Below are positions 8,110 through 15,866 of a stretch of 64,000 nucleotides of DNA, one piece after another. Under the pieces are notes generated by a model. That model was not told the DNA's origin, made no database searches, and was given only the letters and a program-made list of their open reading frames with translations. The first letter of the stretch is position 1. Every line of letters starts with the position of its first letter. The position numbers and the translations under genes are program-made. Source of the stretch: Roseiarcus sp963709655 (GTDB lineage Bacteria > Pseudomonadota > Alphaproteobacteria > Rhizobiales > Beijerinckiaceae); contig CAVPXF010000011.1 of the NCBI GenBank assembly GCA_963709655.1, forward strand, positions 50,229 to 114,228, given 5' to 3'.

Positions 8110-9263
8110 CCCGCTCCCTCCGCATCGCCATGCTGGCCCATTCGACCATCCCGCGCGGCGGCGTCGTTCACGCCCTGCATCTCTCGGAGGCGCTTCACGA
8201 CCGCGGTCACCAGGTCGTCCTGCACGCGCCCGACGCGCGCGGCGCGGGCTTCTTCCGTCCGGCGCGCTGCGCGACGCAGCCCTTCGCCGTCGCGCCGGCC
8301 GCTGACGACATCCACGCGATGATCGAACAGCGCGTCGCCGATTACGTCGCGCATTTCTCTGCGCCGGAGAACCGCGGCTTCGATGTCTATCACGCCCATG
8401 ACGGCCTCTCGGGTAACGCGCTGGCGACGCTGAAGGCCGAGGGCCTGATCGGCGGCTATGTCCGGACCGTCCATCATCTCGACGACTTCGCCGATCCGCG
8501 GATCGCCGCGCTGCAGGCGCGCTCGATCCGCGAAGCGGACGCCTGGATGACGGTGAGCGCCCTGTGGCGCGACGCCCTCCGCCAGCGCTTCGGCGTCGAG
8601 GCGAGGGTCGGCGGCAACGGCGTCGACCGGACGCGCTTCCGCCCGGAGCCTGACGGACGCGAGCCGGACCTCCGCCGCCGTCTCGGCCTCGGGCCCGGTC
8701 CGATCTTCCTTTGCGTCGGCGGCGTCGAGCAGCGCAAGAACACGCTGCGCATGCTCGAAGCCTTCGCCGAGCTCGCCCCGCTGCGACCGGACGCCGAACT
8801 CGTCATCGCCGGCGGCGCCAGCCTCTTGGATCACGACGCCTATCAGCGCGCCTTCGCCGAACGGCTCGCCACTCTCGGTCCGGCTGCGGCCTCCGTCCGC
8901 CGGCTCGGCGTCATCGCCGACCACGACATGCCGCGCCTTTACCGACTCGCCTCGGCGCTGGTGTTCGCGTCGGTCAAGGAGGGCTTCGGACTCTGCGTCC
9001 TCGAAGCGATGGCGAGCGGCGTTCCGGTCGTCGCGCCGTCGATCGAGCCGTTCCTCGGCTACCTCGCGCCGTTGGACGCGCTGTGGTGCGACCCCATGAA
9101 CGTCCAGACGATCGCCGACGCGATGGCGCTCGCGCTCTGCGACGACGCCGCCCGAAGCTTTCGCGCGCGCGGGCCCATGGTCGCGGCGCGTTTCGACTGG
9201 GGCGCCGTGGCCGAAGCGCACGAGCCGCAATACCGACGCCTGCTGGAGGCCGCCAATGCCTGA
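8106..9263 (+). CDS. MSMEG_0565-family glycosyltransferase (GT4-like)
   Basis: 385-residue retaining glycosyltransferase of the GT4 fold. It has an N-terminal acceptor-domain start (IAMLAHSTIPRGGVVHAL), VGGVEQRKN at the domain boundary, and the donor-binding EX7E motif in EGFGLCVLEAMASG. It starts with GTG inside a GTGA overlap with the AIR-synthase-like gene and overlaps the next gene by 8 bp. Glycosyltransferases occur in some but not all Nit1C clusters. Its presence hints that the pathway product or an intermediate is glycosylated. Confidence 0.88.
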   Translation: MTRSLRIAMLAHSTIPRGGVVHALHLSEALHDRGHQVVLHAPDARGAGFFRPARCATQPFAVAPAADDIHAMIEQRVADYVAHFSAPENRGFDVYHAHDGLSGNALATLKAEGLIGGYVRTVHHLDDFADPRIAALQARSIREADAWMTVSALWRDALRQRFGVEARVGGNGVDRTRFRPEPDGREPDLRRRLGLGPGPIFLCVGGVEQRKNTLRMLEAFAELAPLRPDAELVIAGGASLLDHDAYQRAFAERLATLGPAAASVRRLGVIADHDMPRLYRLASALVFASVKEGFGLCVLEAMASGVPVVAPSIEPFLGYLAPLDALWCDPMNVQTIADAMALALCDDAARSFRARGPMVAARFDWGAVAEAHEPQYRRLLEAANA

Positions 9264-9564
9264 AATGTGGTTCGTGGTCCGCTGGCCCGACGGCGCGTCG
9301 GAGACCTGCTACTCGCCCTCGCTCGTCATCAAGGACTATTTGCGCGAGGGCGAACGCTACCCTCTCGCCGACTTTCTCGACCGCAGCCGCACGGCGCTGA
9401 ACATCGCCTCGGATCGGGTCAAGGCCAAATACGGCCGCCCGTGCCGCCTCGCGCTCGGCCAGCTCGACGCCATCGAATCCGCCGCCGCCCGGTTTCTGCA
9501 GGAGACCGGCGCGACGGTCGCCTGCGAGCGCTTTCTCGATCAACCCCCAGGAGGTCAGCCATGA
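9256..9564 (+). CDS. nitG: MSMEG_0570-family nitrogen starvation response protein
   Basis: Small conserved protein of 102 residues with no recognised catalytic motif. It begins MPEMWFVVRWPDG and contains a central basic helix. Family membership rests on this signature and its fixed position before the flavin oxidoreductase. It overlaps the glycosyltransferase by 8 bp and the next gene by ATGA. The role is unknown; partner or carrier functions are possible. Confidence 0.85.
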   Translation: MPEMWFVVRWPDGASETCYSPSLVIKDYLREGERYPLADFLDRSRTALNIASDRVKAKYGRPCRLALGQLDAIESAAARFLQETGATVACERFLDQPPGGQP

Positions 9565-10820
9565 TCGCCATGTCTTCTGCCGAACCTCATTACAGCGCCG
9601 TCGTCGTCGGAGGCGGGCAGGCCGGTCTCTCCGCCAGCTACTGGCTGAGCCAAGCCGGGCTCGAGCATGTCGTGTTCGAAAAGAAGACCGCCATGCACAA
9701 GTGGCGCGGGGAGCGCTGGGACGCCTTCTGCCTCGTGACGCCGAACTGGCAGTGCCAGCTGCCCGGACATCCTTACGCCGGACCCGACCCGCACGGGTTC
9801 ATGGTCAAGGACGAGATCCTCGACTATCTCGACGCCTTCCGCCGCAAGGTCGACGCGCCGCTTCGGGAGAATGTCGAGGTCCGATCGGTCGAGCGCGTGG
9901 GGGACCGGTTCCGGATCATCAGCGCCGAGGGCGTGTGCACGGCCGACGCCGTCTTCCTGGCGACCAGCCTTTACGGCAAGCCGAGCGTTCCGCGATTCGC
10001 CGAGCGCATCCCGGACTCGATCGTTCAGATCCACACGGCCGACTATCGCAACGCCGCGGCCCTGCCGAAGGGCGCGGTGGTGGTGGTCGGGTCCGGTCAG
10101 TCGGGCGCGCAGATCGCGGAAGACCTGCATCTCAATGGCCGCAAGGTGCATATGGTGACCGGCAATGCGCCGCGCTGCGCCCGGTTCTATCGTGGCCGCG
10201 ACGTCGTCGACTGGCTGTGGGACGTCGGACAGTACGCGATCACCGTCGCCGACGACGGCATGGGCCACAAGCGGCACGACACCAACCACTACCTGACCGG
10301 CCGCGACGGCGGCCGCGACATCGACCTGCGCGTCTTCGCCAAAGACGGCATGTCGCTCTATGGCCGCCTGAGGACTGTCGAGCAGGGCCGGATGCTGTTC
10401 GAGCCGAACCTGAGGGCCAACCTCGACGAGGCCGATCGCGTCTACAACGGGATCAACGCCCTGATCGACCGCCACATCGCCGCCCACGGCATCTCGGCGC
10501 CGGAGGGCGGGGCTTACCTTCCCGTCTGGGAGCCTGCCGACGAGCCGGCCGCGCTCGACCTTTCGGCCGAAGGCGTCGGCGCCGTCGTCTGGGCGACCGG
10601 GTTCACCCCGGATTGGTCCTACGTGCGCCTGCCGATCTTCGATGGGACCGGCTATCCGATTAATCGGCGCGGCGTGACCGGCGTTCCCGGCGCCTATGTC
10701 CTCGGACTGCCCTGGCTCTGGACCTGGGGCTCGGGGCGCTTCCTCAGCGTCGGCCGGGACGCGGAGCACGTGGTGAAGGAAGAGGCCTGCCGCAGCGGCG
10801 TGCGGCAGGCCGCGCAATGA
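9561..10820 (+). CDS. nitH: MSMEG_0569-family FAD-dependent oxidoreductase
   Basis: Last gene of the cluster, 419 residues, a flavin monooxygenase-like enzyme. An FAD Rossmann motif GGGQAG lies at residues 17-22, and a second nucleotide motif VVGSGQSGAQIAEDL lies near residue 180. WATGFTPDW near residue 350 matches the ATG motif of this superfamily. The ATG at 9561 follows AGGAGGTC. In known Nit1C systems this oxygenase is a candidate for the oxidative step; the substrate here is unknown. Confidence 0.92.
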   Translation: MIAMSSAEPHYSAVVVGGGQAGLSASYWLSQAGLEHVVFEKKTAMHKWRGERWDAFCLVTPNWQCQLPGHPYAGPDPHGFMVKDEILDYLDAFRRKVDAPLRENVEVRSVERVGDRFRIISAEGVCTADAVFLATSLYGKPSVPRFAERIPDSIVQIHTADYRNAAALPKGAVVVVGSGQSGAQIAEDLHLNGRKVHMVTGNAPRCARFYRGRDVVDWLWDVGQYAITVADDGMGHKRHDTNHYLTGRDGGRDIDLRVFAKDGMSLYGRLRTVEQGRMLFEPNLRANLDEADRVYNGINALIDRHIAAHGISAPEGGAYLPVWEPADEPAALDLSAEGVGAVVWATGFTPDWSYVRLPIFDGTGYPINRRGVTGVPGAYVLGLPWLWTWGSGRFLSVGRDAEHVVKEEACRSGVRQAAQ

Positions 10821-10823
10821 CGC

Positions 10824-10863
10824 GAGGGCGCAGGCCTGTGCGGGCGGGGGGGCTCTCGCCCTC
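10824..10863 (+). terminator. Weak hairpin after the Nit1C cluster
   Basis: GAGGGCG (10824-10830) pairs with CGCCCTC (10857-10863), just after the last cluster stop codon. There is a long loop and no T-tract, so rho-independent termination is doubtful. Confidence 0.25.
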
Positions 10864-11059
10864 TGGCGCGCCAATGCCATAGTCGCATTAGTGAAATGAT
10901 AAATAGCGATCGAGCAACCGTTGAGGGGCGGCTCTAAATTTGGATTTCCTCAGGCCTACGCAGCGGCGCATCAAACCTCCGCGAAAAGCCGCCAATGGGG
11001 GGGTTGAATGATTTGGAATTCCTTGGATTCTCTCGTCCGAAACGGGCCTTTTCAATGGC

Positions 11060-11587
11060 TTACGGGCGAGACCGGGGCCAAAAAAAATCTTCGGGGCACG
11101 TTGGCTCGGGAGGGGGCGCTTCCTCGCGAGCGGTTTCGCCCGGTTCGCTCTTGAACACGGGGTCTGCGTCGTCCTCCGCGAGGTTCGCTTCCATCCAGTT
11201 GAGCTTGTCGAGCAGCTTCTTGCGGTGGTCCTCGGTATAGGCGAACGGCTTGGTCAGGATGCCCTGATGCTTGTCGAGCCGGTCGATCAGCTTGATCAGC
11301 GGGCCGATGGCCTTGAGGTTGCCGTCAGCCACCGCTTTGCCGACGATCCGCAGCGCCGGCCGCAGGCGTTCGATCTGCATGTGGGCGTGGTCGTCGCCGC
11401 GATCGAGGACGCGGTTTTCCAGCACCTGACCGACGATCTGGCGGACGCGCTCGGCCGAGATACGCTCGTCCTTGGCGATGTCGTCATAGGCCCAGCCCTC
11501 GCGCAGCCGCGAAAAGATGCGCTTGGTGCGCGCGGTCCGGGTGATGATGTTCAACCGCCGCCGTCGCGTCTTTTTGACCTGTTCCAT
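11060..11587 (-). CDS. Sigma-region-4-like helix-turn-helix protein
   Basis: 175-residue basic DNA-binding protein. Residues around WAYDDIAKDERISAERVRQI form a sigma-70 region 4-like helix-turn-helix (D-x-A-x8-S-x-x-R-V-R pattern). A second helical half is rich in Leu/Arg and the tail is acidic and proline-rich. The start at 11587 is chosen because AAGGAG precedes that ATG by 9 nt; longer readings have no ribosome site. It diverges from cynS with about 210 bp between start codons. No regulatory target can be assigned. Confidence 0.75.
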   Translation of the reverse strand: MEQVKKTRRRRLNIITRTARTKRIFSRLREGWAYDDIAKDERISAERVRQIVGQVLENRVLDRGDDHAHMQIERLRPALRIVGKAVADGNLKAIGPLIKLIDRLDKHQGILTKPFAYTEDHRKKLLDKLNWMEANLAEDDADPVFKSEPGETAREEAPPPEPTCPEDFFWPRSRP

Positions 11588-11797
11588 GGCGAATTCGCTC
11601 CTTTCCGATTGCTGAAACGGTAGCACGACGTTCGGAAGGTAGGAAAGAATTTGCACCATGGTTTGGTAAACGGGGAGGCGCAGCGCTTGGGAAGCCTTCA
11701 ATGTTTCGCTTGCCGACGCCGGCCGCTTTTGACGACCGGCGAGGTTGTGCAACACTTGCAGCGCCTAACCGCCGCCGTCGCTCGAGAGGAGATGGAC

Positions 11798-12280
11798 ATG
11801 AAGCGCGCCGATCTGACCGAGAAGATGCTCGACATCAAGCGTGAGAGGGGTTGGAGCTGGAAGCAGATCACCGACAATATCGGCGGAATGTCCCCGATAT
11901 TGGTTGTCGGCGCGATTCTGGGCCAGATGAAGCTGCCCAAACCCCTGGCCGAGCGGGCGGCCGTTCTGTTCGGGCTCTCGGAAGCCGAAAAGCATCTCCT
12001 GAACGAAGTCCCGATGCGGGGGACACCGATGCCGCCGACCGATCCGCTGATCTACCGCTTTTATGAAATGGTCATGGTCAACGGGCCGGCGTTGAAGGCG
12101 TTGATCGAGGAAGAGTTCGGCGACGGCATCATGTCGGCGATCGACTTCGATCTTCGATTGGACCGGCTCCCCCACGAGAAGGGGGACCGTGTCCAGATCG
12201 CGATGTCCGGGAAATTCCTGCCTTACCGCTATTACGGCGCCGAGCAAGGGATGGTCGAATTCGGCTACAAGGAGGAGTGA
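11798..12280 (+). CDS. cynS: Cyanate hydratase (cyanase)
   Basis: Cytoplasmic decameric enzyme that turns cyanate plus bicarbonate into ammonia and CO2. The N-terminal HTH-like domain (about residues 1-75) and the C-terminal catalytic domain are both present. The catalytic residues R87, E90 (YRFYE) and S113 (FGDGIMS) keep the exact spacing of the E. coli enzyme (R96, E99, S122). The ATG at 11798 has AGAGGAG seven bases upstream; an ATG two codons earlier is too close to it. Lying 1 kb from a nitrilase/cyanide-type cluster, it would let the cell use cyanate as nitrogen and detoxify it. Confidence 0.95.
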   Translation: MKRADLTEKMLDIKRERGWSWKQITDNIGGMSPILVVGAILGQMKLPKPLAERAAVLFGLSEAEKHLLNEVPMRGTPMPPTDPLIYRFYEMVMVNGPALKALIEEEFGDGIMSAIDFDLRLDRLPHEKGDRVQIAMSGKFLPYRYYGAEQGMVEFGYKEE

Positions 12281-12441
12281 CTCGGCGCCCGGCGCCGCGC
12301 GTTTCATAAGAGCCATAACGGGCTTGAGCCGCCGAGTTCAAGACGACGGCGGAATCGCGGTGAGGGCGTTGACCCTCGGGCGCGACGTCCGGCATGGTCA
12401 TGTTCAAGTCGTCGAGGTTCGTGCCAGGCGTGGGTGGGGCA

Positions 12442-12810
12442 ATGCGCGTGACGCCGGGGTTCATCGTCGCGGCCAGCTTGTGCGCCGTCTCGTGCGCCGC
12501 GCGAGCGGCCCAAGGGGACTGTTACCTCGGCGTCGGCGGCCGCACATACCTCGATGGCCCCTGCAACGTGATGATCCAATCCGACGGCAGCTTTTCCATT
12601 GGGGCGGGCGAGCGGACGCGTTCGCGCTACTTCGCCTATGTCTTCCTCGATCCGGCGGGCGGCAAAGGCTCGGCGTATTGGAACAGCGAGCCGAACAGCA
12701 ATCATGCCGAGACTTCGCTCGGCACGGTCGTTCGTCACGGCGGGTGCTGGGTCAACGCCCAGGCGAAGGTGTGCGCATGGAGGCTGGGAACGCGGCCCAA
12801 GACCTTCTAA
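12442..12810 (+). CDS. Small secreted protein of unknown function
   Basis: 122 residues starting at the ATG at 12442 after GGTGGGGCA. A Sec signal peptide is clear: MRVTP, a hydrophobic run, and likely cleavage after AARAA near residue 24. The mature part has paired cysteines (DCYLG, GPC, GGCW, KVCAW) that could form disulfides. It is not recognised. The last codons lie within a short tandem repeat that continues past the stop. Confidence 0.65.
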   Translation: MRVTPGFIVAASLCAVSCAARAAQGDCYLGVGGRTYLDGPCNVMIQSDGSFSIGAGERTRSRYFAYVFLDPAGGKGSAYWNSEPNSNHAETSLGTVVRHGGCWVNAQAKVCAWRLGTRPKTF

Positions 12811-12845
12811 AGGCCGGAAGACCTTCTGCGGTCGGAAGACCTTCT
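12799..12845. repeat. Three copies of AAGACCTTCT spaced 18-19 bp
   Basis: Copies start at 12799, 12818 and 12836. The first contains the stop codon of the upstream secreted-protein gene, so the gene end appears to have been tandemly duplicated downstream. Confidence 0.6.
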
Positions 12846-12897
12846 ACGGCCAATGGAGCAGGGCGATTGTCTCCCTGCCGCCGCGCCATCCCTCACG

Positions 12898-13016
12898 CCT
12901 TGAGGAGCGATGCGAAGCGGCGCCTCTCGACGGAGGATGCAGTCAGCGCTCCGGTCGTCGCGCGCCGGGGCGCCCTTCGAGACGCGCCGCCTACGGCGCC
13001 GCTCCTCAGGACGAGG
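12898..13016. repeat. Head-to-head pair of a dispersed palindromic element
   Basis: A forward copy (12972-13016) reads CCCTTCGAGACGC, then CTACGGCG, then GCTCCTCAGGACGAGG. An inverted, more diverged copy (12898-12936) precedes it. A similar inverted pair lies at 30335-30440. No gene is seen in 12811-13077. Confidence 0.7.
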
Positions 13017-13077
13017 CAGGCGGCAGGCCAGTCGGCGCCCCACATCCATTGCTTGGGAAGAACGTGACGCGGCCGCG

Positions 13078-13272
13078 CTAACTGGCGCGCGCCCGCGCCA
13101 AGGCCTCCGCCAATCTGATAAGGGCCAGGCGCACCGAAGCATCTTCGATCTGCAAGAAAGCCGAAACGAGTCGATGTCCTTCTTCAGGCTCGGGCAATGC
13201 GGATCGTTCACGCGACCGGCGCTGTTGCGGCGGCATATCGGAAGAGGCTTCGGACTCCGATTTGCCTGACAC
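13078..13272 (-). CDS. Small protein resembling the C-terminal helix of HTH regulators
   Basis: 64 residues from a GTG start preceded by GAGGAATTTCC. The N-terminal half is polar (Ser, Glu, Arg). The C-terminal half, HRLVSAFLQIEDASVRLALIRLAEALA, resembles the dimerisation tail seen after the HTH in many alphaproteobacterial XRE-type regulators, but no HTH is present. It may be a stand-alone small protein or a remnant. The good ribosome site argues for expression. Confidence 0.55.
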   Translation of the reverse strand: MSGKSESEASSDMPPQQRRSRERSALPEPEEGHRLVSAFLQIEDASVRLALIRLAEALARARAS

Positions 13273-13430
13273 GGAAATTCCTCAAGAATGTCAATGGTCG
13301 ACGAAAGTCGTTCTCCATAATGGCGCCGAGATTACACGCTTTTTGCGAGATTGTGAACGTTAGGACATCTCGCCGGAGCTTCCACCCGCGAATTTGTGGG
13401 CGCCTCTCCAGGTGGCCGGTCAGGGAATTG

Positions 13431-14296
13431 CTAATCCCACTTGCGGTGGCCCCACATCCATTGCTCGGGCGCCTCGCGGATGAAGGCCTCGAACTGCGCC
13501 TGGAGCGCCGCGGTCGCGGCGACCGCGTCGGCGTCGCGGTCGGCGGTCTCCGGGATCGGCACGCGCGCCGCCTTGATGCGGAAGCGCACGTTCGGCAGGC
13601 GGTAGGCCGCGCCGGCGTAGAGCGGCAGCCCGGTCGTGCGGGCGAGCAAAGCGGGGAAGACGTTCGAGCGCGCCGGGTGGCCGAAGAACGCCACGGGGCG
13701 CCGCGGTCGTCGCGCAGGTCGGCGAGAAAAGCCGGATAGCCGCCGCTCTTGGCCGCCTTCAACAGCGAACGGGCGGTCACCGGGGTCTTCGGCAGGAGTC
13801 CGCCCTCGTACAGGAATTCCCGCATCTTGCGGGTCTCGGCGTCGACGTACGGGTTGCTCATGCGCTGATAGACGCCGGTGAACTTAACGCCCATGCGCTT
13901 GCTGGCGCAGGCGACGAGTTCCCAGTTGCCGAGGTGCAGGCCGCACACCACGCACGGGCCGCCGCGGGCGAGCGCGTCCATCTCATCCTCGGACTCGAAC
14001 GTCACCCGGCCCTCGGATGCGATCCGGTCGAGGTGGAACGATTCGGCGAAGGTGCGGCCGAGGTTCTCCCACATCCTGGCGGCGAGTTTCTTCCGCTCGG
14101 CCTGCGTCATCCCGGGATAGGCGAGGGCGAGGTTGCGCATGACGCGTTCCTGCCGGTAGAGATGCGGGGCGACCAGGCGCCACGTCAGCCCCGACGTCCG
14201 GGAGGCGACCTCCACCGGCAGCGCGCGCGTTATGCCTTCGGCAAGGCGAAAGCCGACGTATTCCAGCCGGTGGCGCAGTTCTGTTGAAAACGTCAT
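13431..14296 (-). pseudogene. Lysophospholipid/lauroyl (LpxL/HtrB-like) acyltransferase, frameshifted
   Basis: Inner-membrane acyltransferase of the lipid A late-acyltransferase family. The first frame, from ATG at 14296, contains the catalytic HX4D-like block GLHLGNWE and runs to DLRDDRG. The second frame resumes at AFFGHPARSNVFPALLARTTG and ends in QWMWGHRKWD. The join lies at about 13690-13703, where a GGGG run (13695-13698) appears one base short. Combined length would be about 288 aa, normal for the family. Either the gene is recently broken or one base is missing from the sequence. A single-base correction would restore it. Confidence 0.85.
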
Positions 14297-14477
14297 GTTT
14301 TGGAAAGAGTCGCTCTTGGGCCAGCCCTCGGCTCCCCGGCCGACCGCGCCTGATGGAACAGGGCTCCCCGCCCTGTCAAGCGGCGCGTCCGCGACAAAAA
14401 AGGTCTTTCGCGCTTGCCCGCGCCTCATGTAGCGTCCTGCGCGATGTGATCGGGCGTTGGTCCCCTTGGGAGGCGGC

Positions 14478-15845
14478 ATGAGCGAGCAAAGCAAGTATAC
14501 GATGGGCGAGGACCGGATTCCGCAAGCCTGGTACAATATCGCCGCCGATCTCCCGGCGCCGCCTCCGCCGGTGCTCCACCCGGGCCACGGCGGCCCGATC
14601 GGGCCCGACGATCTCGCGCCCCTCTTCCCGATGGCGCTGATCGGCCAGGAGGTTTCGACCGAGCGGCACATCGAGATTCCGAAGCCGGTGCGCGACATCT
14701 ATCGGATGTGGCGGCCGACGCCGCTCTATCGCGCGCACGGCCTCGAGAAGGCGCTCGGCACGACCGCGCGCATCTTCTACAAATACGAGGGCGTCAGCCC
14801 GGCCGGCAGCCACAAGCCCAACACCGCCGTCGCCCAGGCTTTCTACAACAAACAGGAAGGCGTGACCAAGCTCTCGACCGAGACCGGGGCGGGGCAGTGG
14901 GGCTCCTCGCTCGCCTTCGCCGGCGCCCTCTTCGGGCTCGAGGTCAAGGTCTACATGGTCAGGGTTTCCTATCAGCAGAAGCCCTATCGGCGGGCGCTGA
15001 TGGAGACCTATGGGGCCAAGTGCGTCGCGAGCCCGAGCGAGGAGACCGAGGCCGGCCGCGCCATTCTCGCCGCCCATCCGGATTCGCCCGGCAGCCTCGG
15101 CATCGCCATTTCGGAGGCGGTCGAGGTCGCGGCCAAGAACCCGGACACGAAATACGCGCTGGGCTCGGTGCTGAACCACGTGCTCCTGCACCAGACGGTG
15201 ATCGGCATCGAGGCGATCGAGCAGATGGAGCAGGCCGACGCCTATCCGGACGTGGTGATCGGCTGCGCCGGCGGCGGCTCCAATTTCGCCGGCATCGCCT
15301 TCCCGTTCATCGGCAAGAAGCTGCGCGACAAAACGAACTTGCGCGCGATCGCGGTCGAGCCTGCGGCCTGCCCGTCCCTGACCCGGGGCGTCTACGCCTT
15401 CGACTTCGGCGACACGGCGCATCTGACCCCACTGGTCAAGATGCATACGCTCGGCTCCGAGTTCATCCCGCCGGGCTTCCATGCGGGCGGCCTGCGCTAT
15501 CACGGCATGTCGCCGCTGGTCAGCCATTGCAAGGAGCTCGGCCTGATCGAGGCGCGCGCCTATCACCAGAACCCGTGCTTCGAGGCGGGCGTCCTGTTCG
15601 CTCGCACCGAGGGCATCGTGCCGGCGCCCGAATCGAATCACGCGGTCCGCGCCGCGATCGACGAGGCGCGGAAGGCGCGCGAGGAGGGCAAGTCGCCCAC
15701 GATCCTGTTCAACCTCAGCGGCCACGGCCATTTCGACATGCAGGCTTACACCGACTATTTCTCCGGCCAGCTCAAGGACATGGACTACGACCCGAAGGAG
15801 CTGGAAGCCTCGCTCGCCCACCTGCCGAAGGTGGCGGCGGAATAG
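14478..15845 (+). CDS. TrpB2-type tryptophan synthase beta-like protein
   Basis: 455-residue PLP enzyme of fold type II. The PLP lysine is K113 in GSHKPNTA. A glycine-rich phosphate loop CAGGGSNF lies near residue 265. The long N-terminus (PLYRAHGLEKALG from residue 82) and overall length match the TrpB2 subgroup rather than TrpB1. TrpB2 proteins condense indole and serine but often lack a TrpA partner; none is nearby here. The ATG follows TGGGAGGCGGC. An alternative is a PLP lyase with another substrate. Confidence 0.88.
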   Translation: MSEQSKYTMGEDRIPQAWYNIAADLPAPPPPVLHPGHGGPIGPDDLAPLFPMALIGQEVSTERHIEIPKPVRDIYRMWRPTPLYRAHGLEKALGTTARIFYKYEGVSPAGSHKPNTAVAQAFYNKQEGVTKLSTETGAGQWGSSLAFAGALFGLEVKVYMVRVSYQQKPYRRALMETYGAKCVASPSEETEAGRAILAAHPDSPGSLGIAISEAVEVAAKNPDTKYALGSVLNHVLLHQTVIGIEAIEQMEQADAYPDVVIGCAGGGSNFAGIAFPFIGKKLRDKTNLRAIAVEPAACPSLTRGVYAFDFGDTAHLTPLVKMHTLGSEFIPPGFHAGGLRYHGMSPLVSHCKELGLIEARAYHQNPCFEAGVLFARTEGIVPAPESNHAVRAAIDEARKAREEGKSPTILFNLSGHGHFDMQAYTDYFSGQLKDMDYDPKELEASLAHLPKVAAE

Positions 15846-15866
15846 CGCGGCCTGCGGCGGAAGGCC

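Noticed and set aside
11745..11759. TTGTGCAACACTTGC upstream of cynS as a second sigma-54 promoter
   Set aside because: The -12 GC is present, but the essential -24 GG is TG, so the match is too weak.
13041..13061. Short match to the acyltransferase 3' end (CCCCACATCCATTGCT)
   Set aside because: Only about 20 bp; too short to claim a duplicate gene.
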